From Scilla litardierei (taxonomy: Eukaryota; Streptophyta; Magnoliopsida; Asparagales; Asparagaceae): a DNA stretch of 64,000 nt. Shown one piece after another: positions 33,662 to 45,241 of this stretch. Each line of letters begins with the position of its first letter. Position 1 is the stretch's first letter. The stretch lies in contig JAULAV010002416.1 in the NCBI GenBank assembly GCA_030789695.1, forward strand, positions 609,212 through 673,211. The letters are read 5' to 3'. The notes under the pieces are model-generated. The model made no database searches. It had not been told where the DNA came from and saw nothing but the letters and a program-made list of their open reading frames with translations. The translations under genes were made by a program, and so were the position numbers.

Positions 33662-35423
33662 CTAACAATCACCGATCGGGAACAAAAGTGGGTAACGCTC
33701 TCTCATCTCGTCCTCTCTCTCCCAAGTGGACTCTCATGGCGAGCCGTGTCGCCACATCACCCTAACAAGATCGACAGTCTTGTTCCTGAGTGTCTTCTGA
33801 CGACTGTCAAGAATCTGCACTGGCTGCTGGTCATACATCAGATCTGGACAAACCGTGATCTCAGAGTAGTCAACAGCGTGAGAGGGATCGCTGATGTACC
33901 GACGGAGCTGTGACACATGGAAGACATCGTGAACTCCTTCCAAAGATGGTGGCAAGGCTAAGCGATAGGCTACCTCGCCAACTCTCTCCAGAATATCGAA
34001 GGGTCCGATGTATCTCGGGCTGAGCTTACCACGTTTCCCAAAGCAAATCACTCCACGATTCGGCGAAATTTTCAGGAACACATGGTCACCCGGCTGAAAC
34101 TCCAGGGGACGTCGTTTAGTGTCAGCCCAATGCTTATAACGGTCCTGGGCAATCCGAAGCTTGTCTCTGATATCTCGAACAACGTCCAATGCTTCAACTA
34201 TCAACTCCGGTCCCAATAACTCTCTATCTCCAATGTCGTCCCAGCTCAGTGGCGAACGACACTTCCTCCCGTAGAGAGCAGCGAATGGCGCCATGCCAAT
34301 GCTTGCCTAGTAACTATTGTTGTAGGAGAACTCCACCAGGTGTAGATGATCCTCCCACGAACCCTTGAAATCTAGCATGCAAGCTTTCAGCATGTCCTCC
34401 AGAATCTGAATGGTCCGCTCCGGCTGGCCGTCCGTCTGCAGGTGATACGCAGTGCTGAACTTCAGACTGGTACCAAGATTGGTCTGCAGACTCTTCCAGA
34501 ACTGAGAGGTGAACCTCGTATCATGATCAGACACGATGCTCACGGGGACTCCATGCAAGCGCATGATTTCCTACACGACATATTTCACATCACTATCGGT
34601 ACGGGAAAGAGAAATATGAGGAGATGAGTCAGATCATTACCTCCATATATTTTCTTGCCAGTATCTCTGTGGATTGTCCTACTCGGAATGGTATGAAGTG
34701 CGCAGACTTGGTCAGTCGATCGACGATGACCCAGATTGCGTCATTCTGTTTGGTGCTCCGAGGTAAGCCAGTCACGAAGTCCATCGTGATGTGCTGCCAC
34801 TTCCACTCCGGAATCGACAGAGGTTGTAGTAGTTCGGTAGTGCGATGATGTTCAGCCTTCACTTGCTGACACACTAGACATTTGGCAACACTCCGTGCCA
34901 CGCTTCTCTTCATGCCATGCCACCAGAAATTCCGACGAAGATCCTTGTACATCTTCGTGCCTCCAGGATGAATGGAATAAGGCAAACTGTGTGCCTCATT
35001 CATCAACTCTTCTCTGATATCTCCTACAGGCACGCAGATCCTACTGCCATACCTCAACGATCCGTCCTCATGAATCAGAAAATCTATCCAGAGGCCGGTT
35101 TCGACTTGCTCTCTGATCTTCATCAACTTAGCATCACCTGCTTGAGCACTCTTGATCCGATCAACAATTGTCGACTGAATCTGCATGCTCATCAAAGACG
35201 AAGTGACTCCCGAAAGAACAGCTTCGACATCTAGCTCTCGTAGGTCCTGCTGTAATCTCCACTGAGTCGTGAGCATCATTACCTCTGGCAGTCGACTCAA
35301 GGCATCCGGCACGACATTCACCTTCCCTGGGTGATACTGAAGGTCGATGTCATAGTCTGCCATCAACTCCAACCATCTGCGCTGCCTCATATTCAGCTCC
35401 TTCAGAGTAAATATGTATTTCAA
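33662..35423 (-). pseudogene. RNase H end, integrase and chromodomain-like tail of G
   Basis: The frame resumes with the end of RNase H (RQRRWLELMADYDIDLQYHPG, VPDALSR). The integrase has the HHCC zinc-binding region (HPGGTKMYKDLRRNFWW ... CLVCQQVK), WQHITMDFVTGLPRS (first D), then after a gap [10 protein letters not shown] and [11 protein letters not shown] (second D, E). A TAG at 34307-34309 interrupts it. The C-terminal GPF/Y domain (LSPRYIGPFDILERVGEVAY) and FHVSQLRRYISDPSH follow, then after a TGA at 33734-33736 a chromodomain-like end with TWEREDEMRERYP, stopping at 33662-33664. Confidence 0.88.
34571..34640 (-). other. Candidate intron 2 of G (70 nt, in the integrase core)
   Basis: On the minus strand GTAATGATCTGACTC begins at 34640 and ATGTCGTGTAG ends at 34571. 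Its 70 nt include stops and shift the frame. Skipping it joins the two integrase frames in register at the place where the family has no additional residues. The T-rich middle fits a short plant intron. An insertion without splicing is the alternative. Confidence 0.55.
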
Positions 35424-36613
35424 CGTTTATGATCAGTGAAAATTTTCACTTTCTCACTCAGTAAGAAATGTCGCCAGATCTTCAGTGCAAATATGACGGC
35501 GGCGTGCTCCAAATCATGTGTTGGGTGGTTCTTCTCATAGACCTTCAACTGTCGCGAAGCATATGCAACTACATGGTTGTGTTGGTGCAGAACACAACCT
35601 AGTCCCTTCCCCGAAGCATCACAGAAAATTTCAAAGCCTCTGCTTCGGTCCGGAATAGCTAAGACCGGTGCGGTTGTCAGTCTCTTCTTCAAGGTAGAAA
35701 ATGCCTGCTCACAAGAATCTGACCAACTGAACTTGACATCCTTCCACGTCAATCTCGTCATCAGCTCAGCGATCCTAGAGAAGTCCTTGATAAATCTGCG
35801 ATAGTAGCCAGCCAATCCGAGAAAACTCCTGATGTCTGAAGCCGATCGCGGTGTAGGCCATTCACTGACTGCTTTGACCTTTTCCAGGTCCACAGAGATG
35901 CTGGCTCCTGATACTACATGTCCAAGAAATGCAACTCTGTCTAGCCAAAATTCGTATTTGCTAAACTTGGCATATAGTTTATGATGGCGGAGCATCTCCA
36001 ATACCAATCTCAAGTGCTCTGCATGCTCTTCCTTGCTCTTCGAGTACACCAGGATGTCATCTATAAAGATCACCACGAACTTGTCGAGAAAGTCGTAAAA
36101 GATGAGGTTCATGAGATTCATGAACACAGCAGGAGCATTGGTCACACTGAACGACATGACAACGAACTTATAGTGCCCATACTTAGTCCGGAAAGCTGTC
36201 TTGGGCACGTCATCCTTCTTGACTCTGACCTGATGGTATCCGCTCCGAAGATCTAACTTCGAAAACACCTTCGATCCACCAAGCTGATCGAAGATATCAT
36301 CAATATGGGGCAGCGGGTACTTGTTCTTCACAGTGATCTGATTCAGCTCCCGATAGTCAATACACATCCTCCTCGATCCGTTTTTCTTCTTCACCAGCAA
36401 GACGGGTGCACCCCAGGGAGACACGCTGGGATGAATAAAACCCTTCTGTAATAGCTCATCCAACTGCTTCCTCGGCTCCTCTAGCTCAGCTGGAGCCATA
36501 CGGTACGGCGCCTTAGAAATCGGTTGAGCTCCTGACATTAGATCAATGCCGAACTCCAATGCTCGATCAGGCGGCAAACTGGAAATGTCCTCAGGGAAGA
36601 CATCCTCGAAGTC
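35420..36613 (-). pseudogene. Reverse transcriptase and RNase H of G
   Basis: Blocks in order: [75 protein letters not shown], the catalytic [30 protein letters not shown], then the RNase H part [16 protein letters not shown] and FTDHK. The fingers motif [15 protein letters not shown] differs from the usual FVVMPFGLTNAPA at three positions, so the enzyme may have been weakened before the frame broke. A one-base deletion near 35422 shifts the frame just after TDHK. Confidence 0.9.
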
Positions 36614-37065
36614 TCACACTACAGCTGGCTTCTCTGACTCTGCTATCATAGATGCAACAGTCAAACTGTACGGCTGGGCCCGGAACTTGACAGGTTCAAG
36701 CGAACGTCCTCTGCTGACGAACTCAAAGATTGGATGGACAGGGATTTCAAACACCACTTTCTTCTGGTGACAGTCGATCGTGGCATAAAAAGCTCCTAAC
36801 CAATCAATGCCAAGGATTGCATCGAAATTGGTTAGGTCGTGGACGATGAAATCAGCATACAATTCATGTCCACTAACTACCAATGGGCAAGGTCTACACC
36901 CAAGTGCAACCTTCACTACACCATTCCCAGTCGTGATGTTCCAACACTTAGGAAGTGTGTAGGTGGGTATTGAGTGTTCGACTACGAACTTCCGTGACAG
37001 GATGCACATGGAAGCTCCAGAGTCGAACAGGGTCAAGGCTGGGTGAGAAGAAACTATGATAACAC
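36614..37065 (-). pseudogene. Protease of G
   Basis: The frame contains SHPALTLFDSGASMCILSRK, the DSGAS active-site motif of gypsy aspartic proteases, then DFIVHDLTNFDAILGIDWLG, the second conserved block. It stops at TGA 36614-36616 (one C-to-T change from CGA) and the register continues unchanged into RT. Confidence 0.88.
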
Positions 37066-37151
37066 CTAAGGGAATCATGCAACTATATCAAACAAGGAAA
37101 CTAACTAATCAAACATAAATGCAGAAAAGGAAAGACTAGGTTAGGAGTTAC
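37066..37151 (-). other. Candidate intron 1 of G (86 nt, between gag and protease)
   Basis: On the minus strand GTAACTCCTAACC begins at 37151 and ...GATTCCCTTAG ends at 37066. The inside is T-rich with stops in the gag frame and an 86-nt length that is not a multiple of three. Removing it puts gag and protease in one frame without loss of residues around the junction. The GT and AG ends and the T-rich composition fit a plant intron. Confidence 0.6.
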
Positions 37152-38286
37152 CTGCAATCACGTCGTCAGCAGCTTCAGCCTCAACGGCTGTCATGGTGTA
37201 AGCTCGACGCACCGGGGGGTTGGCCTGCTGAAAGGCTTGCTTCTGTGGTATCAAAGGTGGTCCTCACTGTCCAGGTGCAGGCACTGGTCTCTGAGCGGAT
37301 CCAGATGCTCCAGCAGGCATAGGTCGAGTGCCTTTGGGGCAGTCCCTCGCAACATGGGCAGGCGATCCACAGACCAAACACTGATTCAGCATCCTCCTAC
37401 AGTCCTTCTTCACATGGCTAAGCTTACCGCAGAAGTGGCAAGTCAGCTCAGCTCGGTTGGGTACAGGTGCAGCTGGCCTCGTAAACTGGGTGGTCTGAAC
37501 TGGACGTACACCAGGCCTAGGTGCACTCCTCAGCATCTCCATCGGGCGCTTGCCCGCTTAACGTGCCCTCTTCAGATTAGCTATCTGCTCCTGGTTCTTC
37601 ACAGCTACCAGGACTTGCTCATGAGTAGAGAATGTGTTCCCGGATAGAACACTCTGAATATCTAGGTCCAAGCCCTGTAGGAAATGATGTGCACAGTCCT
37701 CAGGTTCTTTCACCATGGCAGGAGCATATCAACTCAGCATAGTGAACTCCACCTCGTACTCATCAATAGTCATAGTACCCTGCTCTAGGTTGATGAAGCG
37801 ACTCTCCATCATTTGCTTCGCAGACTTGGGAAAATACTGGGCGTCAAACCTCTTGCAGAAGGTATCCCATGAAATCGGCTTGGTCAGCCTGGCCTCTTCC
37901 GCAGTCCACCAGCTGCGGGCATTATCTGTTAATTGCTTCCTGGCAAGCTCCACCCATTCATCTTTATTGATCCGGGCAAGGCCCAAATCATCCTCAGTGC
38001 TCTGACGCCACTCTTCGGCCGCTAGCGGGCCCTCTCGTCCAGAGAAACTCTTCAGACGCATCTCTCTGAACTGCTTGGCTCCCGGAGCTGGTGCAATTGG
38101 TGGAGCTGGTGCAATTGGTACGGCTGGCGCAGCTGGCGTAACCTGGCGTCCCTGCTGGACTAGATGATGCTGAACCTCCAGCATATCTCTCATAACTCCC
38201 AGCATCTGGCGGATGTCGTCGTCTCCGCCTCCAGCAGCTCCGGCTCCGGCTCCAGCTCCGTGTCGGGTGATGCGTCTTCCGGCCAT
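37152..38286 (-). pseudogene. Gag of G
   Basis: It starts at ATG 38286 (MAGRRITRHGAGAG). The capsid-like region has FSGREGPLAAEEW, WVELARKQLTDNARSWW, SWDTFCKRFDAQYFPKS and LEQGTMTIDEYEVEF, the standard Tekay/chromovirus gag. Two knuckles CHFCGKLSHVKKDC and CLVCGSPAHVARDC follow (37330-37450). Stops lie at 37729-37731 (TGA), 37558-37560 (TAA) and 37264-37266 (TGA), all in one register; each is one C-to-T change from CGA or CAA. The frame ends at an apparent splice donor (37151). Confidence 0.88.
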
Positions 38287-38417
38287 CCTGCAAAAGAGAA
38301 AGAAAGCCCGAGTTAATCTCGTGTACACGATTACTCCGGATGTTTGGCTAAAGAAGGTGTTCTCATTGTTTTGAATTTCGCAGTTGCAATGGACCTGCAT
38401 GGGTCACCAATAAAACC

Positions 38418-41101
38418 TGTAACGCCCCGCTTCCCAAGAGACACCGGAAGCGAGAATGTTACGCGGTCTGCTTGAACTGGAGCGGTGAAGCTTGAGTTCA
38501 ATAAGCGTCTGTGATAAAAGCACAGAAAAGGGTCCTTGCATTTGCGTATCAGAACAATCAGAACACAACAATGATATAGAGATAAAAGCCACATCTAGAG
38601 ATTAAAAGTTCGTACACGAAATTAAACAGCCACAGCTGGGCTTAAAGTAGCAACAAAGAAACGTACACAACTACAACAAGTGCCTGAAAGTAAACTAAGA
38701 AAACTGGAAGTGAGGGGTCCTCTAGTCCTCAGCTGGAAGAGGCACTGCGTCAGGTGCGAACTCCTGACTCTCCAAGTCTGGCGTCTCGTACGGGTCCTCC
38801 GGGTACTCAAGCGCTGGATCTGACATACATCCACAAACAATGAATGTATGTCAGCTAGGGTCTGTAAGAAAGTGTTAGCATCCCAAGACAAGATATTTGA
38901 TATATATGAATTTTAAAAGCATTAATAATATAAGAAAGCGACTGCAGCAATTTAATATTGAACAATTTTGTTGAAGCATGACAAGCACTCCTAACATGCA
39001 GTTCTAGACGTTTGCAAGATTAAAGTTGGGATTTTCTCTGAGTTCATTAGCATGACGATATTCCAAGAGACCAAAGTTAGCGTTGTAATTTCCATGTCAA
39101 GAGTTAACATTCTAATCTAGGGTTCACGCCTTTAGGTCGTGATGAGAAGGTCGTTCCTCTCACGGGGGCTTACCGTGATTGACGCTAACCCACCGCGTGC
39201 AGGTGGTGCTCTTGAGGAGAGTACCCTTCATATGCCCAGTGGCCGCTCAACCCTAACCCCACCCAAAAGTTTACCGGAGCACGAGCCGGCCTAGTCGACT
39301 CACACGACATCACGATATCACGATACCGCCATCGAGGCGCACGATTGTCACGATGTCAAAATTTGTTAATCATGTCCGGATAAAAGAAATTTGGTGTTAT
39401 CAACATTATTACATTATGGTGACGGTTCTACACCGCAAAAGTGGGTTAAACGATTTTTATGGCAATCTCAAAAATAATGACGAACACGGTTTCACTAGAC
39501 TTGCTACAGAAAACATTTTTTTCTCATAATTGTTTTAAATTAAGGTATATCGTACGATATACCGTTGGATCCCAAATTTCGTCCTAGTCATTATGATGTC
39601 AATTTTGTACGTCATTTCATGCCTAGTTTTTGAGTTACACCGCAATACATAAAGATGGCGCAAAAGTGTCAAAACTTCATAAATTCATATAAAATCAAAT
39701 ACTCACCTGTTTTCGACGTTCTTGGTGTCGTTGGAATCATCTCGACGTGTACTAAGCTGCGGAGGGTTTGGTTCGCTGTTTTGGCAGAACATAAAATCAG
39801 AATATGTGTTTCTTGTTCAGGACAGATTTACAAAAAGCCCATACAACGTCTAGCGATTCGTTTTTATTAGGTTTTATGTCCTATGATGGGGGTTAAGAGT
39901 TGTTAAAGGGGTAGATCTACTAACCGTAAGTGCAGAGGAGGATCGGAACGTCCCGATGGTAGCGGCGACGCGTCGGGTGCTCTGTAGACGGTTGTGACGC
40001 TTGGAGGAGGAGGTCCCGGGTTGTTTGCGAGGCCGTGGAGGGTGGCCAGCGTTTCTGGGCATCGGTGAGAGGATTCCGCGTGCGTCTGGACTATGCGTGG
40101 AGCTGGTTGCGCGCGCTCGTCGGCCCGGGCTGCTGTTGCGTGGATGAAGGGCTGCCGACGGCTGTGGAAGAGGCCTGCACGCGCGGATGGTGGCTGCAGG
40201 CGTGGCTGGGAAAGGAGGAGAGGGGAGGCCGTGAGGGGGATCTCGAGAGAGGGGCTGCGGCGAGTTTGCAGGCCGTTGTGTGGAGGAGGGCGGAAGAAGG
40301 AGGAGGCTGGCGGGGGATGAGGCCGTGACATGGGGTGCGGGAGTGCAGGCTTGAAGAAAGGAGGAGGGTGGCTCACGGGTTGCGTGGAGAAATTTGACAG
40401 GGGCGGCTGCAGATGTTAGGTGGGGAGAGGAAGAATATAAACTAGGGTTTTATAATGATAGTTGTAGGTTGGGTACCCTAGGGTTTATTATTATAGAAAG
40501 AGAATAGGGTTAGGTTGCGGATGGGAAATGGCTTAGGGTTATATCTCTAGTGTTTTAATATAAAAGTGTTTGTAGGGCTTGTGATGGGGATAGGGCTTGG
40601 GTAGGCTGTGAATAGCTTGGGGTTTTATTTGTTCATACTCCCTTTTTTTGTGTGTTAACGTTGTGTGCGTGAGTTATGTTTGTGTGGGTACGTTGTGATT
40701 GCGGCTAGGTTAAAGGAGGAACCCATTTTGGAAAATAATTAAGGGTTTTAAATATTATTAATAGGATTTTTTTAATGGGTATAAACTAGGAAACATTAGC
40801 TGTTCAATAGGTTTACAAGAGTTTTTAATATGAAGGCTATTTAAACATTTAAACAGGGTTCAAAATTCGAAATTCGAATTTTGATTCAAAAATTTTAAAA
40901 CAATTTTAAGAAGAGCCCCTTTAAAATAATTTACTAAAAGAGAAAAAAATAATAATACTATTATTATTAATAATAATAATAATAAGTGTGAAGGACAAAA
41001 ATGGATATGGGTACGGTGACAGAAGCATCGGACTACGGATACGGGAAGAAATACACGGGAGAAAAATACAGATAACATAATGATGAGAATCAGTCGTTAC
41101 A
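38418..41101 (-). repeat. Right LTR of G (5' LTR on the coding strand)
   Basis: 2,684 bp, matching the left LTR throughout. The AAT/ATT repeat is shorter (about 40948-40985). A segment of about 30 bp near 40080-40110 (GTGCGTCTGGACTATGCG) is absent from the left LTR. Confidence 0.93.
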
Positions 41102-41106
41102 TTAAG

Positions 41107-42041
41107 TGCCCTCCCGAGATTTAATGCGCCATTCAATGTGCTCCTCTGCAAATAAATTCGGCCTTCTCAACAATTTTGTGTTTGAACGAAACAAAAGACA
41201 ACTCGGTCCCTCCTCTATGCGTGAGCGGCTCTTGATTTAATGCGGCTGCCTCTTTCACGTGGGCTTCCTTTGAATGAGCCGAACACAATTTTTTCTGCTC
41301 AGATTTTTGGTGGCCGCTGTACCCTGCAAAACAAAAGAGTCGCTTCTTGTCCTGCAAAAAAAACAAGGCTCTTATTGAATGAAAGAGAGAGCAATAAAAG
41401 GTGCCAATTTTGATAATTTTGCATGCCCCTCTTACAAGTTGACGTGGTGCCTCTCAATTGCCAAGGCAAATTAATTTGGCTCTCCTCATGGCTTTGAAGA
41501 AAGTGACATGCGGCCTGCCCTTAAAAAAATTCGGCCTGTTTTTGTTTTGCTTTTCAACAGGGTGTTGCGACTCTCCCTTTGATGCATGCGGCTTGGAGCC
41601 GATAGGAGCCGAATTTCTCCTTGGTTTGTATATGTCGCGGGCCTATGCAATTGATGAAGGGGGTTTTTATAGGAGGGAAGCACGGGTTGTTTAGAGGGAT
41701 ATGATCAAATAGAATTCCTAGAGTTAAGGAATGGAAAATTTGTATTGGGATTGAATTGAAGTTTGAAAAGGAAATGGGTAGCAACAAATCTCCCTAATTG
41801 ATTTGACCAGATATCAAATAGATTTCATCTCCCATTATATTGACCAAGTCAAACTTCTTTGAGCACACACTTTCTTTCTCTCCTAGGATGCTATATGAAT
41901 AGCGATTTCTCCAACACGTTGACTTAGTCAACTCCTCAAGATTTACCCATTTGTCAATCCTGAAATACACATAGCACACACGTTAAATAGTTCGCACGTT
42001 TGTCATCATCAAACCAAGATCCTAGATCATTGCTTCCAACA
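41107..42041 (-). repeat. Left LTR of F, second part
   Basis: It continues after TTAAG (41102-41106) with TGCCCTCCCGAGATTTAATG, identical to the right LTR at about 46230, and ends CATTGCTTCCAACA. A minus-strand TATA-like CTATAAAAAC lies near 41661-41671. Relative to the right LTR it has an extra segment near 41510-41590. Confidence 0.92.
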
Positions 42042-43341
42042 ATCTCCCCCTTTTGGTGATGACAAACCCATAAAAGATTTGAGCAATAGATATGAGTGTG
42101 TGAAGTGTGTTGAAGGGTGTAATGCAATATGATGTATGAATGAGTCATTCAAGCATTGCAAAGCATGCACGACAAATAGTAAATATAAAAGCATGCTCCC
42201 CCTTCTCTCATGCTCCCCCTTCAACATATATTCAAGTACGTTACATGCTCCCCCTTCAACAAATAATTCCCGACATCAAATCTGCAAAATCTTTTCTTTC
42301 TCCCCCTTTGTAATCACCAAAAGTGGATTAATGAAGTCACACGAATATTCCATGCAAAACTAAACCATTATTAAAAGTGGCGTGCAATTTGCATGAGTTT
42401 TCCAAAGAATAGACCATTCAAGCTCATAGAATTTCATAACAAGACTTCTCCACCTTTGTGTAAGTGTAGTGATATAGACAATAAAGTACAAGAGGAGATT
42501 CAATTTCAGAAAATCAACTAACTCAATCCACATTTTTCAAGTTTCATGAATATCGTGAGGATTGAATTTTCCCACCTCATCAAGGATGAGTTCAAGTTAC
42601 CGAACCCCAAAACATGGCCTAAAAGGACTTTTAAATGTGGGGTGGAATTGCTTGACGAGTTATATACACCAACACTAATGATTACCCATTTAGCATAAGT
42701 TGGATACTCGTGGGTTGTGTATTAGCTATGAAGTGTATCCATTTTCATACGGAGCAAATATAGTTTTTTTTTTCAATTCTTTTGGGCTCAATTTTAATTC
42801 ATGGCTAAACACTTCGTATCCCTTAGAAAATTCAGAAATTAATCATTCCTACATTCACTTTCCATTATTCTTCAAAAGAATCTCCAAAAGCACTAAAAAG
42901 TCAATTATCGTGAAAGTGCAAATGTAGGTGTAGAAGTCAAATTCGAAATTTATGAGACATGTCATGGCTACTAAAAAGAGAACAACATGTTCATGTAGCT
43001 ACAACAATAATGAATTAACTTCTACAAGGAATAGACTTGAACATTCATACAATACCACATAAGATAAATCATAAAGGGTATTCTTTTAAGCACATTTTTT
43101 TTATTTTTGGTTTTTCAATTTTTTTTGTTTTTTCAGAAATAAAAACATTAAAAATCATGCATGCAAGCACACAAAACAAAATAAAAACAAGCACACAAAA
43201 CAATCTATGAAGGTATGCAATGGAATGCAAAGAGGGATAAAAATTATACCTTCACGTCGCTATTTGACGAAGGAGCTAAAAGAATGAGACATTGAAAAAT
43301 TTGCTCCTTGACAAATCTCCACCTTACCTACATGAAAGGTG
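42042..43341 (-). other. 3' untranslated region of F with repeated purine tracts
   Basis: On the minus strand the LTR is preceded by AAAAGGGGGAGA. Further GGGGGAGC or GGGGGAGA tracts lie near 42200, 42220, 42250 and 42302. The rest is AT-rich. There is no trace of protease, RT or integrase. Confidence 0.8.
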
Positions 43342-45198
43342 TTAAGTGTGACCTTGGAATCCAACAAGGTCCACTAGTATAGCCATTATTGTTTTAGGAA
43401 CCCACACTTGTTTAAACTTGATATTTCTGTTCCTAAATTTACAATAATATGAAGTGTGGCCTACACTATCACAAGTAAAGCACTTTGCATATTTGTTTTT
43501 TGCAATAGAGGGTACATTGTGGAATTTCTTGAATTTTTGCTTTTCAACGTTTTTCAGACCAAAACCAAGTCCTCTTCTATAATTGCCATATAATTGATTC
43601 TCTAAAATAGTGTCCAACGATTGTTTTCCCATAGAGAATTTCTTAATGGCCACTTCAAGATGAGAGACTTTGATTTTTAATTGTTTATTTTCTTCCACAA
43701 GCATCGTGCATTTACTAACGAAAGCCAACTTGTTTTCTTTTTCCTTCTTTTCATATTCAATTGTTTTCTTTTTAAGATCGTTATCTAGCATGCAAAATTT
43801 ATCCTTAAGCTCTCTTATTTCATATTCTTTTTCAGCTTCGAGCTTCATTAAATCTTGTTTAAGCATGCTATTTTGTTTTAATAATGAGGAACAAGAAATA
43901 CAAGGAGCAGTTTCATCAAAGCTAGCTTTTTCCTTCTTCATGATTTCAATAGTAGACTTACATGCATTAAGTTCAATTTTAAGCTTTTCATTCTCTTTAA
44001 ACACCTTATCATCTCTAACTTGCATGTCATAGTTCTGATTTTGGAGACATTCAATAGTGAACTCATGATCTACTATTTGATTTTTCATTTCTTCACAAAT
44101 TTTAAGAAGTTCAGCTTTGCTACCTGACGGTGTCACGTCTTGGATCCCCATCAAAGCCATGCAAGAATGGGCTTCATGTTCCTCCTCGCTTTCAGCTTCG
44201 CTATCCATGTCCCATGTTAATACCTTCGCTTTTTCTTTTACTTTAGCGAGCTGAGCAGTTTCATTTGGGCAATCCTTCATCAGATGTCCTCTTCCCTTGC
44301 ATTTATAACATTGCATTCTATCAGTAGATTTCTGATCATTAAATTGCTTGGAAGAATTATTAAAGTTAGAACGATTAAACCTGGGTGCCATTTTGTTTCT
44401 CTCATGCTTGGTCTTGATGAACTTTCTGAAGTTTCTCACCATTAGCGTTATGTCGTCGTCGTCATCCTCTTCTTCGCTAGCTTGCAAAGCAAGGGGCTTT
44501 ATGGCTTTCTCTTTCTCCTCAGGTTTCTCTCTTGCTTCAACATTTTGCAGTTCCAACTCATGGGACATTAAATTACAAATAAGGTCCTCCACCTTCAATT
44601 GAGACAATACCTTTGCTTCCTGGATGGCAGTGAACTTTGGTCTGAAAGAGCTTGGCAATGCTCTTAGGAACTTCCTCACTTGATCGAGGCTATCATATGG
44701 CTTTCCAAGCGAGCTAGACTTGTAGACTATGTCGGTGAACCTTGCATACATCTCTGATATGCTCTCTGATGGTAGCATGCGAAATCCCTCGAACTCTGCA
44801 CTCAAAAGAGACAGTCTAGACTCCTTTACCTGTGACGTTCCCTCGTGTGTCACCTCCAAAGTATGCCATATTTCCTGCGCAGTTAAACAATGTGAGATTC
44901 TATTATATTCAGATTTATCAAGTGCACAAATGAGAGCATTCATAGCTTTAGCATTTAAAGAATAAGATTTCCCATCATTCGCATCCAATTTATCATTTGG
45001 TTTATCAATCTCAACACCATCTACTTTAATAACAGGCAGCTTATAACCTTTTTCAATTATTTGCCAAGCTTTATAATCAACAGAAATGAGGAAAATTTTC
45101 ATTCGATTTTTCCAATATGCATAATCACCTCCATTAAATCTAGGAGGACGGGAAACAGACTGACCCTTTGCAAAAGCACTATCCATATGGTTATTCAT
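43342..45198 (-). CDS. Gag protein of F, intact frame
   Basis: Gag would form the particle that packages the element's RNA. The frame is open from ATG 45198 (MNNHMDSAF) to 43342, 618 codons. It is also open upstream through the primer site, but the first ATG is at 45198. Residues about 1-235 are a UBN2/DUF4219-type gag (FNGGDYAYWKNRMKIFL, LTAQEIWHTLEVTHEG, LRALPSSFRPK). An acidic linker follows, then a CCHC knuckle CYKCKGRGHLMKDC near residue 297. A long lysine and glutamate rich region (about 360-560) looks like a coiled coil. A second knuckle CFTCDSVGHTSYYC lies near residue 580. It is the only long undamaged ORF in the window apart from short domains. Confidence 0.9.
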   Translation of the reverse strand: MNNHMDSAFAKGQSVSRPPRFNGGDYAYWKNRMKIFLISVDYKAWQIIEKGYKLPVIKVDGVEIDKPNDKLDANDGKSYSLNAKAMNALICALDKSEYNRISHCLTAQEIWHTLEVTHEGTSQVKESRLSLLSAEFEGFRMLPSESISEMYARFTDIVYKSSSLGKPYDSLDQVRKFLRALPSSFRPKFTAIQEAKVLSQLKVEDLICNLMSHELELQNVEAREKPEEKEKAIKPLALQASEEEDDDDDITLMVRNFRKFIKTKHERNKMAPRFNRSNFNNSSKQFNDQKSTDRMQCYKCKGRGHLMKDCPNETAQLAKVKEKAKVLTWDMDSEAESEEEHEAHSCMALMGIQDVTPSGSKAELLKICEEMKNQIVDHEFTIECLQNQNYDMQVRDDKVFKENEKLKIELNACKSTIEIMKKEKASFDETAPCISCSSLLKQNSMLKQDLMKLEAEKEYEIRELKDKFCMLDNDLKKKTIEYEKKEKENKLAFVSKCTMLVEENKQLKIKVSHLEVAIKKFSMGKQSLDTILENQLYGNYRRGLGFGLKNVEKQKFKKFHNVPSIAKNKYAKCFTCDSVGHTSYYCKFRNRNIKFKQVWVPKTIMAILVDLVGFQGHT

Positions 45199-45227
45199 GG
45201 TTAATCCTAGGCTAGATCCTAAAACCC

Positions 45228-45239
45228 GCTCTGATACCA
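45228..45239 (-). other. Primer binding site of F
   Basis: The minus strand reads TGGTATCAGAGC, the exact complement of the initiator tRNA-Met 3' end, two bases after the LTR. Confidence 0.95.
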
Positions 45240-45241
45240 CT

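Larger units (their letters stand above)
30968..41101 (-). mobile_element. Tekay-like chromovirus G (Ty3/gypsy)
   Basis: The LTRs are 30968-33623 and 38418-41101, with flanks TTAAG (30963-30967 and 41102-41106). The coding strand is minus. Order: gag with two knuckles, protease, RT, RNase H, integrase, and a chromodomain-like tail. It is the innermost and so the youngest insertion of the nest. In the first 118 bases the two LTRs differ by five bases, all transitions. Confidence 0.95.

Noticed and set aside
39903..40376. Proline-rich ORF of 157 codons in the G LTR
   Set aside because: The matching part of the other LTR has no comparable frame, so it is a composition effect of GC-rich sequence.
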